DNA of 64,000 nt from Azorinus chamasolen (lineage: Eukaryota; Mollusca; Bivalvia; Cardiida; Solecurtidae), in NCBI GenBank assembly GCA_963576725.1, contig OY755243.1, positions 80,463,945 through 80,527,944 on the forward strand, written 5' to 3'. The notes below the pieces were generated by a model, which was not told where the DNA came from, did not search any database, and saw only the letters and a list, made by a program, of their open reading frames with translations. Below are positions 33,901 to 45,900 of the stretch, in pieces (position 1 is the stretch's first letter; each line of letters starts with the position of its first letter). The position numbers and the translations under genes are program-made.

Positions 33901-36900
33901 TACTCATGAAGTAGGTGCATGATTTTCATTTCAATTAACCCTTTCACTGTTACATTTTCACATAAGAGATAATGACATCATGAATATTTATTAGCGAAAT
34001 CATAATGTTAAATGGACATAGGATTTTTTTTATATTGCTAGAAAGTGCAGTCTCAATCAGATCTCAGATATGACTCCATAAGCAAACACAGCAGGCCCTG
34101 ATCAGATGGCTGCCAAAGGATTTTTTAAAAAATAAATCCTTTGTGCATTATGCCATTACAAAATTCAGGTGATAAATATTCATGATGTTGTTTTTTCTTA
34201 CATGAATATTCAACAGGGAAGGGGTTAACTCTTTACTCCATAAATACGCCTTTGAACACCTCTGCAAACCCAGATCAGATGAATCCAGTAGGAGCTGACT
34301 GATCAGGGTTTGCTCTGTTTGCTTAAGATATACTGCCATGGCCAAAAAATTGTGTGTCCATGTGCTATTTATAACAATAAATCTAATCAATAATCATGAT
34401 GTCATTATTTCTAATATAAATATTCATGGAGTAAAGGGTTAAGATTGGTCCCTATTACAGATGATAGTGTGGATGTAGTCGAAGTTATTCCATTTGTCAC
34501 AAGGCCACGGTTAATAACAGTTACATGGAAATTGCGAGAACATACTTCCGACAAGGTCAATAGAATTGTGGTGTTCTGGTGCTTAAGGTCTCTAACTGGA
34601 GAATGTAAGGTGAGTATTAACCCCATTCCTGTTCAATATTAACTCTTTTCATGCTAAATAATTTTTGTCGTCTGCTCATTTGTCATCTGCTGTTACTCAA
34701 TGAATATTAATGTAAGAAATAACAATGTCATGAATATTACCGGTAAATATATTCATTTTTAGAATGGCATATGAACACAAGAAATTTTGTCCATGGAAGA
34801 ATTAACAGTAGAATGACATATTTATATTATATCATAAGCAAACTGAGCAGACCCTGATCAGACGACTCCTATAGGGGCTGTCTGATCTGGGTCTACTCTG
34901 TTTTCAAAGGTGTCAGAAGGCATATTTATGTAGTAAAGGGTTAAAACCAATTAATTTTCTTTCTGGTTGTTGTTTGCAGAAGTTGAGGTTGAGTGAGGAT
35001 CACATAGGTCATGCAAAGAGTTCATGTAGGAAATCATGACATCATGAATATTTATTAGCTGAATTTGTATAAGCAGATAATTATGTACACCTGAAGTACA
35101 AACTGTTAGGTCTAGATCTATATTATTATACTATGGGTAATGGGTATTATATCATAAGCAAACAAAGCAGACCCTGATCAAATGGCTCCTACAGGGTAGA
35201 GATCCTTATCATGTTGACTTATCAACTGTAAATTATTGTTGACCAGAATATATAGCTGCTTGAGTATGTAGTAAAATACATGTACCGGTATATACATGTA
35301 GCTGCATGAGTATTTAGTAAAATACATGTACCGGTATATACATGTAGCTGCATGAGTATTTAGTAAAATACATGATAGTCATTCGTTTGATTGCTTAACC
35401 CTTTCCTCCATAAATACGCCTTTCTACACCTTTGTAAAAACCACTTTATGAAACCATTGTGATAAATAGAGCATTTGCTCCTATAAGAGCAAATGCTCTA
35501 TTTATCACAATGGTTTCAAACTACAAAATTCTAAAATTTTCCTTTTCTCTAGTTAATGCTCCTTTTCGGTAGATTTATTCAAAGTAGTTGGAGGAAAGGG
35601 TTAATGTTCAAAATGGAATGGTCCATCAATGTTTTACAAAATAGCCATTTCTCTATGAAAAGGTGTAAGAGGATTTTGAATGACACAGTGCAGACCCTGA
35701 TCAGAGGGCTCCTCTAAGAGCCATCTGATCTGGATATTCTGGATATATGTGAAATGCCAGTACACTAATTTCCCATATTGAGAGAATTAAAAGTATTTGG
35801 TTTGTATAACTGGCTATAACAGCCACTTAATAAATGTATATGAGTGCTCTTAAAACATAAAAGCTTAATGCAGAACAAAAGTAATGCAGAAAGCTAGTAA
35901 TGAAGCTTTCTGAATAATTTTTGTCCTGCATTAAGCTTTCATCTACCTTAAAGAACCAGAAATGTACTTCTTTGTTTTGACCATTAGAAAGAGGTTATGA
36001 CGTGTTGTACTTCAGGAATCCTTTGAGTGGCGTATTGTTCCTTCAAATTCATCAAGTGTGACTGTTTCTTCCATACAATCACTACACAACTATGTGGTAG
36101 GGGCTTCCGCAGGAAGTCATGGAATCATGTGGACCACATGTCAATTTCCCAAAGATGAAGGTATAGTTTAAAACCATTGTAACTGCACCCTATGGGACAT
36201 TCATAACTACTCCATGGTTTCTGGCAAGCTCGGAAAAGCCCATACTGAAATCCCACAGATGCTCCTATTGCCTATGGGTGAATCTCGTGATAGATTGTTT
36301 CAAATAGTTTGAATCTAGAAGAATTTTATCATGATACTCATACCCTGTAAAATTAAGTGGTCACAGTAGTTTTACACTTAAACTAAGCCCCCTATGTACT
36401 ACAGATAGAGTTCCGTTCTCTCATTAACTCTTTTTTCGACCCAACCTCTTCGAATAAATCTACAGAAAAAGGAGCATTTAGTACAAAAAAAAGGAAATTT
36501 TTAGAAGGAGCATTAACTAGAGGAAAGGAAAAATTTAGAATTTTGTAGTTTGAAACCATTGTGATAAATAGGAGCAAATGCTCTATTTATCACAATGGTT
36601 TCAATAAGTGACTTTAAGAAAGGAGTCAAAAGGCATGGGTATGAGGGAATGGGTAAAAGCAGACATCGATGATTTTTTTAAGCATAATTATTTAACCCTA
36701 AATCTCTAGTTAATGATCCTTTTCAGCAGATTTATTCAAAGAGGTTGGGTCTAAAATAACCTATTTAAGAGAATGGATTAAAGTTGTAAAAGTAATGTTT
36801 TAGCTTCATAGTGGTTATGTACTTTATGAATGTAACGGATACATCAAACTCCTATGTTTGCCTTTAATGATTTGTACATGTTCATGCAGCCCTGAGGCAC

Positions 36901-39900
36901 TGACAACATGGTAGATCAGGGTCCATGCTTATAAAACTTTTAGTTGAGTCTGAGTTTCGTTGTCAAGCTTTTGATTGGCCAGATTTGAGTTCTCAAGCTT
37001 TTGATTGGTCAGCTTTGAGCCAAAGGCTCAAATCTGACCAATCAAAAACTTGAGAATGAACTCAGACTCAACTAAACGTTTTATAAGCATGGACCCTGGT
37101 ATCAATAATGTATGCTTTAATTCAACACTAAGTAACTTTTATCTGATGAAACATCTGTTTCAATTCTGAAAATACAATTTTCTAGCTTCAAGAATGTCGA
37201 GCAGTTTAGAATGTGATGGGATTCAGAATGTTGTAGGAGAGTGTTCACAACTTTGCACTGAAATTATTATAAGGTCTAACATATGATGATCACAACTCCG
37301 CCATCTGTTAGAACTTTCTGTTGTACTTTGTGAGATTTGATTGCTGTACACTGAAATTTGTGAAAACTTGTAGTAGTAGTGATTGTCACAAAATTAGGGC
37401 TTACAATGATTTTGATTGTACAAACTTTAGTCAAACAGACCTCTTTGTGTTACTTTCTTACAAGCAGACCCACGACGGCCGGTGGGCGTCAGAGTAGTGG
37501 CCATTGCTGCAGATCGAGCCCTATCAATCACATGGGATAACAGTCCTTGTGAAAGCAGGCCTTTTGGTCCCTACATTGACCATTTTGTAATATCTGCATG
37601 TCCAGTATTGACCAAAGGCGACAGTAATTGTACAGGTAAGGGTGAACCCCTGTATAATAATCAAATTAAACCCCCTCTAAATGGAAAGAAGAATTTAGAT
37701 CTTTTTAGGCAGGTGGCTGATTAATGCAACGTGAAAATAACATACAAAGCTCCCTTAGGAGCTTTTGAATGACTTTCATCCTACATTAATCTGCCATCTG
37801 TCTTAACCCTTTATTCCATAGAGACACCTTTTGGCACCTTTGCAAACAGAGTAGAGCCAGGTCAGACGGCTCCTGCATCAGACCAGGGTCTGCTTTGGTT
37901 GCTTATGAAATGATAAACATGTAGATCTGTTTTCACTTTCTGCCTTGGTGCAAAGTCTGTTGTTCATGATGCCATGATAAGAAATTAGTAAGATAAATAT
38001 TCATAGTCATTATTTCTGACAGAAAATTTCATGGAGTAAAGGGTTTAAGGTTGGGATTAATACAACTTTGAACATCTGGTTTAAAACAAAGACCTACCAA
38101 TATGTTTAAAAGCATGTTATGCTGTATGGCATGTACTTATACACTAGATGAAGAACAAGCTCCAAGATTATGAATTGTTTTGATGTAACCCTTTTCTTCA
38201 TATAAGTGCCTTTTTACACATTTGCAAACAGAGCAGACCTAGATCAGATGGCTCCTATAGGAGCCATCTGATTAGGGTCTGCTCTGCTTGCAAATGGAAT
38301 TTGATGAGATCTGTTTCCTTAGTTTATAAACTGGCTACAATGTTCCACCTTCCATATTTCATTATAACTATTTTGTCCTTGAATATTCTGTAGGTATTGA
38401 AAGTTGAAATAAATATAGAACAGGTAAAGGGTTACTCTGAGTTCAGCCATGAAAATAAAAAATATGAATGTATTTCATTAGTTCCAGGCTAGGTCATTCT
38501 GGTTAAATGCACAAAGCAAATACAAATATGAGTATGGCCTTTTAAGTTGGATTCTTAATGAATTTAGTCCTTTCCTATAAACACTTATGTATGCCTTTAC
38601 AACAGATTAGTAGCCATCTGATCAGGGTCTGCTTTGTTTGCTTATGGAATAACGTAGATCTGATCCTACAGTTTTTGGCAAAATTTTTACACTTTAAACA
38701 TTTAAGTAAATTCATGAATTGCATAAATGTTCATTAGGTAAAAGGTTAACCCTTTCCTCCATAAATATGCCTTTCTACGCATTTGCAAACAGAGCAGACC
38801 CAGACCAGACAGCTCCTGTAGGAGCTGTGTGATCAGGGTCTGCTCTGTTTGCTTATGAATGAAATCATGTAGATATGACTACAGTTTCTGCCATAACAAA
38901 ATTTTCCTGTTTTCATATGCAATTACAAAAATGAATCTAATTAATATTCATGATGTCATTATTTCTTACATGAATATTCATGGAGTAAAGGGTTAAATCA
39001 TTGTATACTGAGTAATTGTCATCTGCAAAATATGTCATCTGCTACAATTTTCAAAATCAGTGTTACATCGAAGCTTCACTAACACAACGACCCAATAGAT
39101 AATAATTCTGGATTTTTCAACAGGTGGTATATATAGGAGCTCTCTGCATTACTTTTGCCCTTTATTAAGCGCAATCACCTGCTTTTACCGACTCCAATGT
39201 TAACAAATTATAATTCGAGGGCTTGGTGCAAAACTATTGTAACTCCTTCACTTTGTGAAGGAGTTACAATAGTTTTGCACCAAGCCCTCAATATGGTCTA
39301 CTTTTTACTGACTTCCTGTTACTCCTTATGAATACAATGAGGCAATGAATTACTCATGTCTTGTCTAGATCAAAACTGTGTGAGTAGGTTTTTATAAATT
39401 CACTTCTAGCATGCAATTTAAATACAGTAAAACCTCTCTATGACGGCCAATAAATTACATCAAGTATTTTGTGTTAAAGGCAGATGGTTGCTTAAAGCAT
39501 GGAGAAAGTAAAACAGAATGCTCCTATAGCACTTACACCTTGCTTTAAGCAGCCACCTGCCCTAAATACCAGCTAATTAACACAATTTAGTGGCCGTTAT
39601 AGAGAGGTTTTATTGTATCTGAGATTCAAATACAGTTGAACTTAGATGTCTCAAACTTGGATAACTCGAATTTCTGGAAAACTCGAAGTAAAAGTTTGAA
39701 CCTTCAAAAATTTTCAATACCAAATTGTTCTAAAGTGTATTACTATGCATATCTAGAACCACATGTGACAACTTAATACAGGTCGAAAGTAATGCTGAAA
39801 GCTCCTACAAGAGCTTAAAGGATTACTTTAGACTGGCATTAAGCTGAGAACTTGAAAAATTGTTCAGATTAGAAATCAGATAACTTGAACCTCTGTTATG

Positions 39901-42900
39901 TTGAAGTAATTTATACAGTCCCTTCAAGTTCAAGATATCCAAGTTCAACTGTATCTCTGGTAGTCATATTAAGAATGATGGTTTCCATGACTTTCAGGGA
40001 ATGGTGCTACCATTGAAGTTGATCATGATTCATGGTCATATCTTCTGAGGGATCTAGATCCTGATATTTTGTACAAGATCAACATTGTTGCCATAGGTAG
40101 GGACAGAAACGCCAGCCCTCCCAGTGTTAATGTATACGGAACAGTCACTGACCAAAAAGGCATCAAAGGTTAGCTGCTAGTAGTTACTTATAATTCTAGG
40201 GCTTAACCCTTTACTCCATAAATATTTCTTTTAATGCCTTTGCAAACAGAGTAGGCCCAGATAAGACAACTCCTGTAGGATTTGTCTGATCAGGGTCTGC
40301 TTTGTTTGCTAATGATATACATGTAATTTAGATATGATTCCACAGTTTCTGCAATGGCCAAAAGTTATTGTGTCCATGTCCATAAAAAATAATCTAATTA
40401 ATAAAAAGGTAAAGGTGAGGTTTATAGTCTGGAACTACATACAATGTACATATTCTCCCGACTTCACAATTTACCCCCTGATCACTGGGTTATAAGTCTG
40501 ACATTAACACTCGGCGCCTAAGGCAGCCAATTGGCACATTGGCTTATTTCCCTCACAGGTACCCATTTATACACCTGGGTAGAGAGGAGCAAAATTGGGA
40601 TGCATTTTTTGCCCAGGAAAATTCTGATAGTCCGATGGCAGGATTCGAACCGGGGACCCTTCGATCCCAAGTCCAACGTCCTACCACTGGACCACCACTC
40701 CCATGATGTCATAATTTCTTACATGAATATTCTATCCATGGAGTAAAAGGTTATTTACTCCATGAATATGCATGTCATGAACTATTTATGAGCTGTTTGT
40801 AATGACTAATGATATATGAACAATGGAATTATTGGCCATGGCTGAAAATATAGAATCAGATCTATGCTATTTGCATAAGTAAACATAGGAAATACTGATC
40901 TGATTGCTCCAACAGGGCTGTCTGATCTGGGTCATGCAAAGGAATGAAAAGACTTGTATATGAGGAAAGGGTTAAGTAAAAAGTTTGCCATCTGATCTGG
41001 GTCTGTTCTGTTTTCAAAGGTGTGGAAAGGGCACTTCTGTCAGTGAAAGGGTTAAATACAGATATTTCTCAATCAAATTTAACATGTGAACTATGAAATA
41101 TATGATATGTAACAATAATGACATCATGAATATTTATGAGCTATTGTCGTAATTCTGGCATACGCATTTTTGTTCTCATTGTTGTCCGGAAATTTTAACA
41201 TTGGCTATTACTAAATCTTTACTATTCATTCAAATCTTATGAAACTTCATGCACTTGTTTACCATCATAAGAGCTACAATCAAATAAATAAGCCTTGGCA
41301 CCTGCATGTGGCGTTCTTGTTTATAATCACATAATTATGAGCTCTTGAATTTTTGGCCATGACAGAAAGTGTAGAATCAGATCTATATTATTTCTATGAA
41401 TAAACAGAGGAGACCCTGATCTGGGTCCATTCTTATAAAGCTTTTTAGTTGAGTCTGAGTTCGTTCTCAAGCTTTTGAATGGTCAGATTTGAGTTCTCAA
41501 GCTTTTGATTGGTCAGATTTGAGCCAAAGGCTCAAACCTGACCAATCAAAAACTTGAGAGCGAACTCGGACTCAACTAAAAGTTTTATAAGCATGGACCC
41601 AGATGGCTCCTACAGATCTTAGTCTTCAAGATTTTGACATTGCCAAAACTTCCTGTGCTCATATGCAATTATAAAATATAATCTAATTAATAATATTCAT
41701 GGTTTCATTATTTCTTTAACACGAATATCAATGAGATATAGGATTAAATGTGAGACACCATTCCCTCATATCGACGCCTCTGTGAAATGAATTTTTATTA
41801 AACTATTGTGATAAATAGAGCATTTGTGCCATAGTGCTAAATGATTTAAAAACTGCACAAAAAATGATTGGTTTAAAAATAGCCTATGAGGGAGGTTAAG
41901 AAGCATGTGAAAGCAGTACCTTTTGCCAATTAATCGTGGAGTTTTCCATAGTATGCTGAAGATTAACTATTTCTCTGTTCAAATTATTCATGCATGAAAT
42001 ACATGTTATGACGTCATGAATATTTACTGGCTGAATTTTATCACGTTAACTTTTCAAGGGATTTTTTTGCTTTTACAAAAACTGTAGTCTATCATATCTG
42101 TATCATGTCAAAAGCAAATAGAGCAGACACTGATCAGAAGGCTCATATTGGGGCTATCTGATCTGGGTCTTCTATGGTCGCAAATGTGTGAAAAGGCACT
42201 TATATGAAGAAAAGGGTTAAAGTAATGTACTCAATGTTTGCCATTTGGCATGACTCATTTTTTGTGGATTGCATTTCTTGTCTATTGGAAACCTCAGGTG
42301 TATTTTTCTTCCAAGTATCATAGCAATTGTAACTACATGTACATGGTTGTTTCTGGCTAGATCAGAAAACAAACATCTGAGGTGTTACGATTAGTATAAA
42401 TAGTTGATTTCCAAACTATTTCACACTATTTTCATGCAAAATTATGTTACAGTGTTATTACAGAATTTATCTCCATTTCAGATACGACCAAAATCATCAT
42501 CTTTCTCTCTATCCTCATTGTTGTAGTTGTTGGAACAATCCTTGTTGTAAAGTTAGTACGCAGGTAAGATATTTCAAATTCATGAAGACATTTCACGCAG
42601 CATCTCCTCTTGGTTGAAATAATTTGCAGGTACACAAGAGAACCTCTCTAAACTGAATGCTCAAATAAGTACAAACCTCGGTCTCTAAGACAGGTGTCAG
42701 CTTAAGGCAGGGTGAAAGTCATACAGAAAGCTCCTTTGTACAGAAAGCTCCCAAAGGAGCTTTCTTCATGACCACCCTGCTTTAAGCATCCATCTGTCTA
42801 AATAGATGTTGATTTTCCTTTACTAAAAGTTGAGTTTAGAGACTATACGGTATAAGCTTTCACTGCAATAGCCTAAATTGTCTTTGATATTACCTGATTT

Positions 42901-45900
42901 TTGTACACCATCATTTGTTATTTGCCCTTACACATCTCATTCACAGTATATTTGCTGCCAAAAATATGTCGTCTGCTAAGATTTTCATCTGCTAAGATTA
43001 TCGTCTGCTTCAGGTTTCAAATTGGAGAAGTCTTCAGTTCATTTTTAATAACATAATTAAAGTTGAAAACAGTTTGGATCTTGGTGAGACGCCAATTTAC
43101 TTTTAGTCTCATCTAGATCCAAACTGTTTGCAAAGGGGATCACGGTTTTACCTATTGGGGTGAAAGAGTTCCTGAGTTTTATCATTTACTCCATGAATAT
43201 ATGTGTTAGAAATTATGACACCATGCATATTAATTAGATTATTTTTTATAATGGTATAATTATGGGCATGGGACATTTTGGTTAATACAGAAACTACAGT
43301 ATAGAGTTAGATTTAAATTATACCATAAGCAAACAGAGCAGACCCTGATCAGACGGCTCCCTCAGGAGCCGTCTGATCTGGGTCTACTCTGTTTGCAAAT
43401 GTGTAAAAAGATGTATTTATGGAGTAAAAGGGTTATGGGTATAATTTAGCCAAATTAATATCCATGATGTGATTATTTCTTACATGAATATTCATGGGGT
43501 AAAGGGTTAACAAGAGAAATAACTAAAAGATACACATGCCATTACTCCATGAATATTCATATGAGAATTAATGCCATTATGAATATTAATTAGATTAGTT
43601 TTTACAATGGCACATGAACATATGACATTTTATTCAATTGCAGAAATTGTAGAATCAGATCTGCATTATTCCTTATTAGCAAACAGAAGCCGTCCGATCT
43701 GGGTCTACTCTGTTTGAAAAGGCATTAAAAAGCATATTTATGGAGTAAAGGGTAAATTGTCACCACCACGGTTGCTTGAAAGCAACTCATAGGGCTGCAA
43801 TGAGTGAATCTGTAATTATACCCCATGCAACAAAGTTGTATGAGGTAAAGAGTTTTTTACCTGTCAGTCCATCCGTCAATCCGTCAGTCTGTCCATGTAT
43901 CATTATACATTGTTGCTCATATATCATTTCTTGACCAATTTGCTTTAAGAATTGTCATGAATAATAGTTAGGATGAGTTCAATTTTCACAAGAATCTGTA
44001 ATGGGGAATCATTTTTTTATACGCCCACCTAATAAAGGTGGTTGTATATTGGCGTGGCCCCCTGTCCGTTCATTCATCCATCAACATTTTGTTTGTCCGC
44101 TGTTTTCTCGGAAAACTATTTGACAGATATTAATGAAACTTCCCACAAATGTTTAATGCATCAAGATCTGAAGCTGATTCGATTCTGATGTTCCTTTAAT
44201 TTGTTGTTTCGGAGTTATGGCCCTTGCACTTAAAATAATAATGCAAATATATGCAAATATGAGGATGGATGTGACTTTTTCATTTTAAATGATATTTACT
44301 TCAAATTTTTTATATGATAATACATTAATATGGATTTTCACATACATCGCGGGTTTTTTGATATGTCATTTTATTTTAAAGTTATGGCCCTTGAACTTTG
44401 TGTGTTCGTTGCTTTGTTTGTCTATCAACTGTTAGTTTGTGGTTTTCTGGAAAAACTATTAAAAGGATATTAATGAAACTTCACACAAATGTTTTATGCA
44501 ACAATATCTGAAGATGAGTTTATTTTGAGGTCCATTTCAATATGTCGTTATAGAATTATGGCCCATACACTTTATGAAAATCTGCAAATATGAAGATGGC
44601 CATAAGTTTTTGATTTAATAAGATATTCACTTTAAATTTTTGTTTATATAATATCACCTCAATATGGAGATCACAAATTAGAAAATGCCAAAACTTATAA
44701 GGCATATTGAATTAGAGAAAGTTTGCAAGTGGGCGTATCATGTACCATACGCGGTACTCTTGTTTTCTTTGACAATGTGGTGATGTGGAGTATGTGAGCT
44801 AGCTCACTAAAGTTCTTTAATTAGGGGCCTGCATTGAAAATGCAGGAGCTCTATAGGAATCACAATTTCTGTCCGTCTGTTCGTCCGTCTGTCAACAATT
44901 TTGATGGGACGCGATAACTCAAACAGTACTTCACATATTGATTTCATATTAAGGGTATATGTTCAATATTATCAGAGAAAGACACCTATAGTTTTTGGGT
45001 TGAATCAGATCACTATGTCTAGAGTTATCTGCCCTTGATTCATCAAAAATGCCAAAGACTTTAGTCAACACTTTGATGTGACGCGATAACTCAAACAGTA
45101 CTTCACATATTGGTTTCATATTATGGGCATATGCTAATTAAGTATTATTAGAGAAAGACACCTATAGTTTTTCGGTTGAATCAGATCACTATTTTTAGCT
45201 CACCAGAGCACAAAGTGCTCAGGGTGAGCTTTTGTGATTGCCTGATGTCCGTCGTCCGTCGGCATCCGTCGTCTGTCGTGCGTCGTCAGTCGTCAACAAT
45301 TTGAACCTTTAAATATCTTCTCCTCTGAATCTACAGGGTTCTCAGCTTTTATCTTTGGCACATAGTATCATCTTTAGGTCCTCTACAAAAGTTATATAAA
45401 TTATGGCCCTGGGGTCAAAATTGGCCCCGCCCCAGGGGTGCCTTGTTTTCAATAGAAACATATAGTAAAACTTTGAAAATCTTCTCCTCTGAAACCAGAA
45501 GGTTCTCAGCTTTCATATTTGGCACATAGCATCATGTTCAGGTCCTCTACAAAAGTTATATAAATTATGACCCTGGGGTCAAAATTGGCCCCGCCCCAGG
45601 GGTGGGCAGTTTTCAATAGAAACAAATAGTGAAATCTTTGAAAATCTTCTTCTCTGAAACTGGAAGGCTCTCAGCTTTCATATTTGGCACATAGCATCAT
45701 GTACAGGTCCTCTACCAAAGTTATATAAATTATGGCCCTGTGGTCAAAATTTCCCCCGCCCCAGGGGTGCCATGTTTTCAATAGAAACAAATAGTGAAAT
45801 CTTTGAAAATCTTCTTGTCTGAAACTGGAAGGCTCTCAGGTTTCATATTTGGCACATAGCATCATGTTCAGGTCCTCTACAAAAGTTATATAAATTATGG

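Larger units (their letters stand above)
33288..34460. other. Receptor intron 7 contents
   Basis: Family G copy 6 at 33363-33612; family A about 33622-33893 with a 23-bp tandem duplication (AGAAACTGTAGAATCATATC); a family A fragment about 33935-34220; and minus-strand family A 34225-34442, which ends 18 bp before exon 8. Confidence 0.6.
34610..36015. other. Receptor intron 8 contents
   Basis: A TTAACCCCATTCCTGTTCAA element end begins 7 bp into the intron (34617). Family A about 34690-34944 with hairpin near 34848-34915; a family A fragment about 35010-35200; a 46-bp tandem repeat at 35252-35374; a family A/B hybrid 35395-35604; a GATCAGAGGGCTCC hairpin near 35690-35735; and a type C core about 35850-35950. 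Confidence 0.6.
37636..39997. other. Receptor intron 10 contents
   Basis: A type C core about 37706-37800; minus-strand family A 37803-38048; minus-strand A' about 38184-38435; a family A fragment about 38570-38749 sharing its TTAA with minus-strand family A 38746-38996; a type C-like half near 39120-39185; a 35-bp-arm hairpin 39217-39289; type C 39424-39616; and type C with different ends 39643-39956. Confidence 0.6.
40169..42481. other. Receptor intron 11 contents
   Basis: Minus-strand family A about 40203-40752 with a SINE inside; family A 40752-40975; family A parts near 41020-41160; an interrupted family A with family H inside (41415-41610); a degenerate family B about 41756-41899; and family A 41963-42220. 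Confidence 0.6.
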
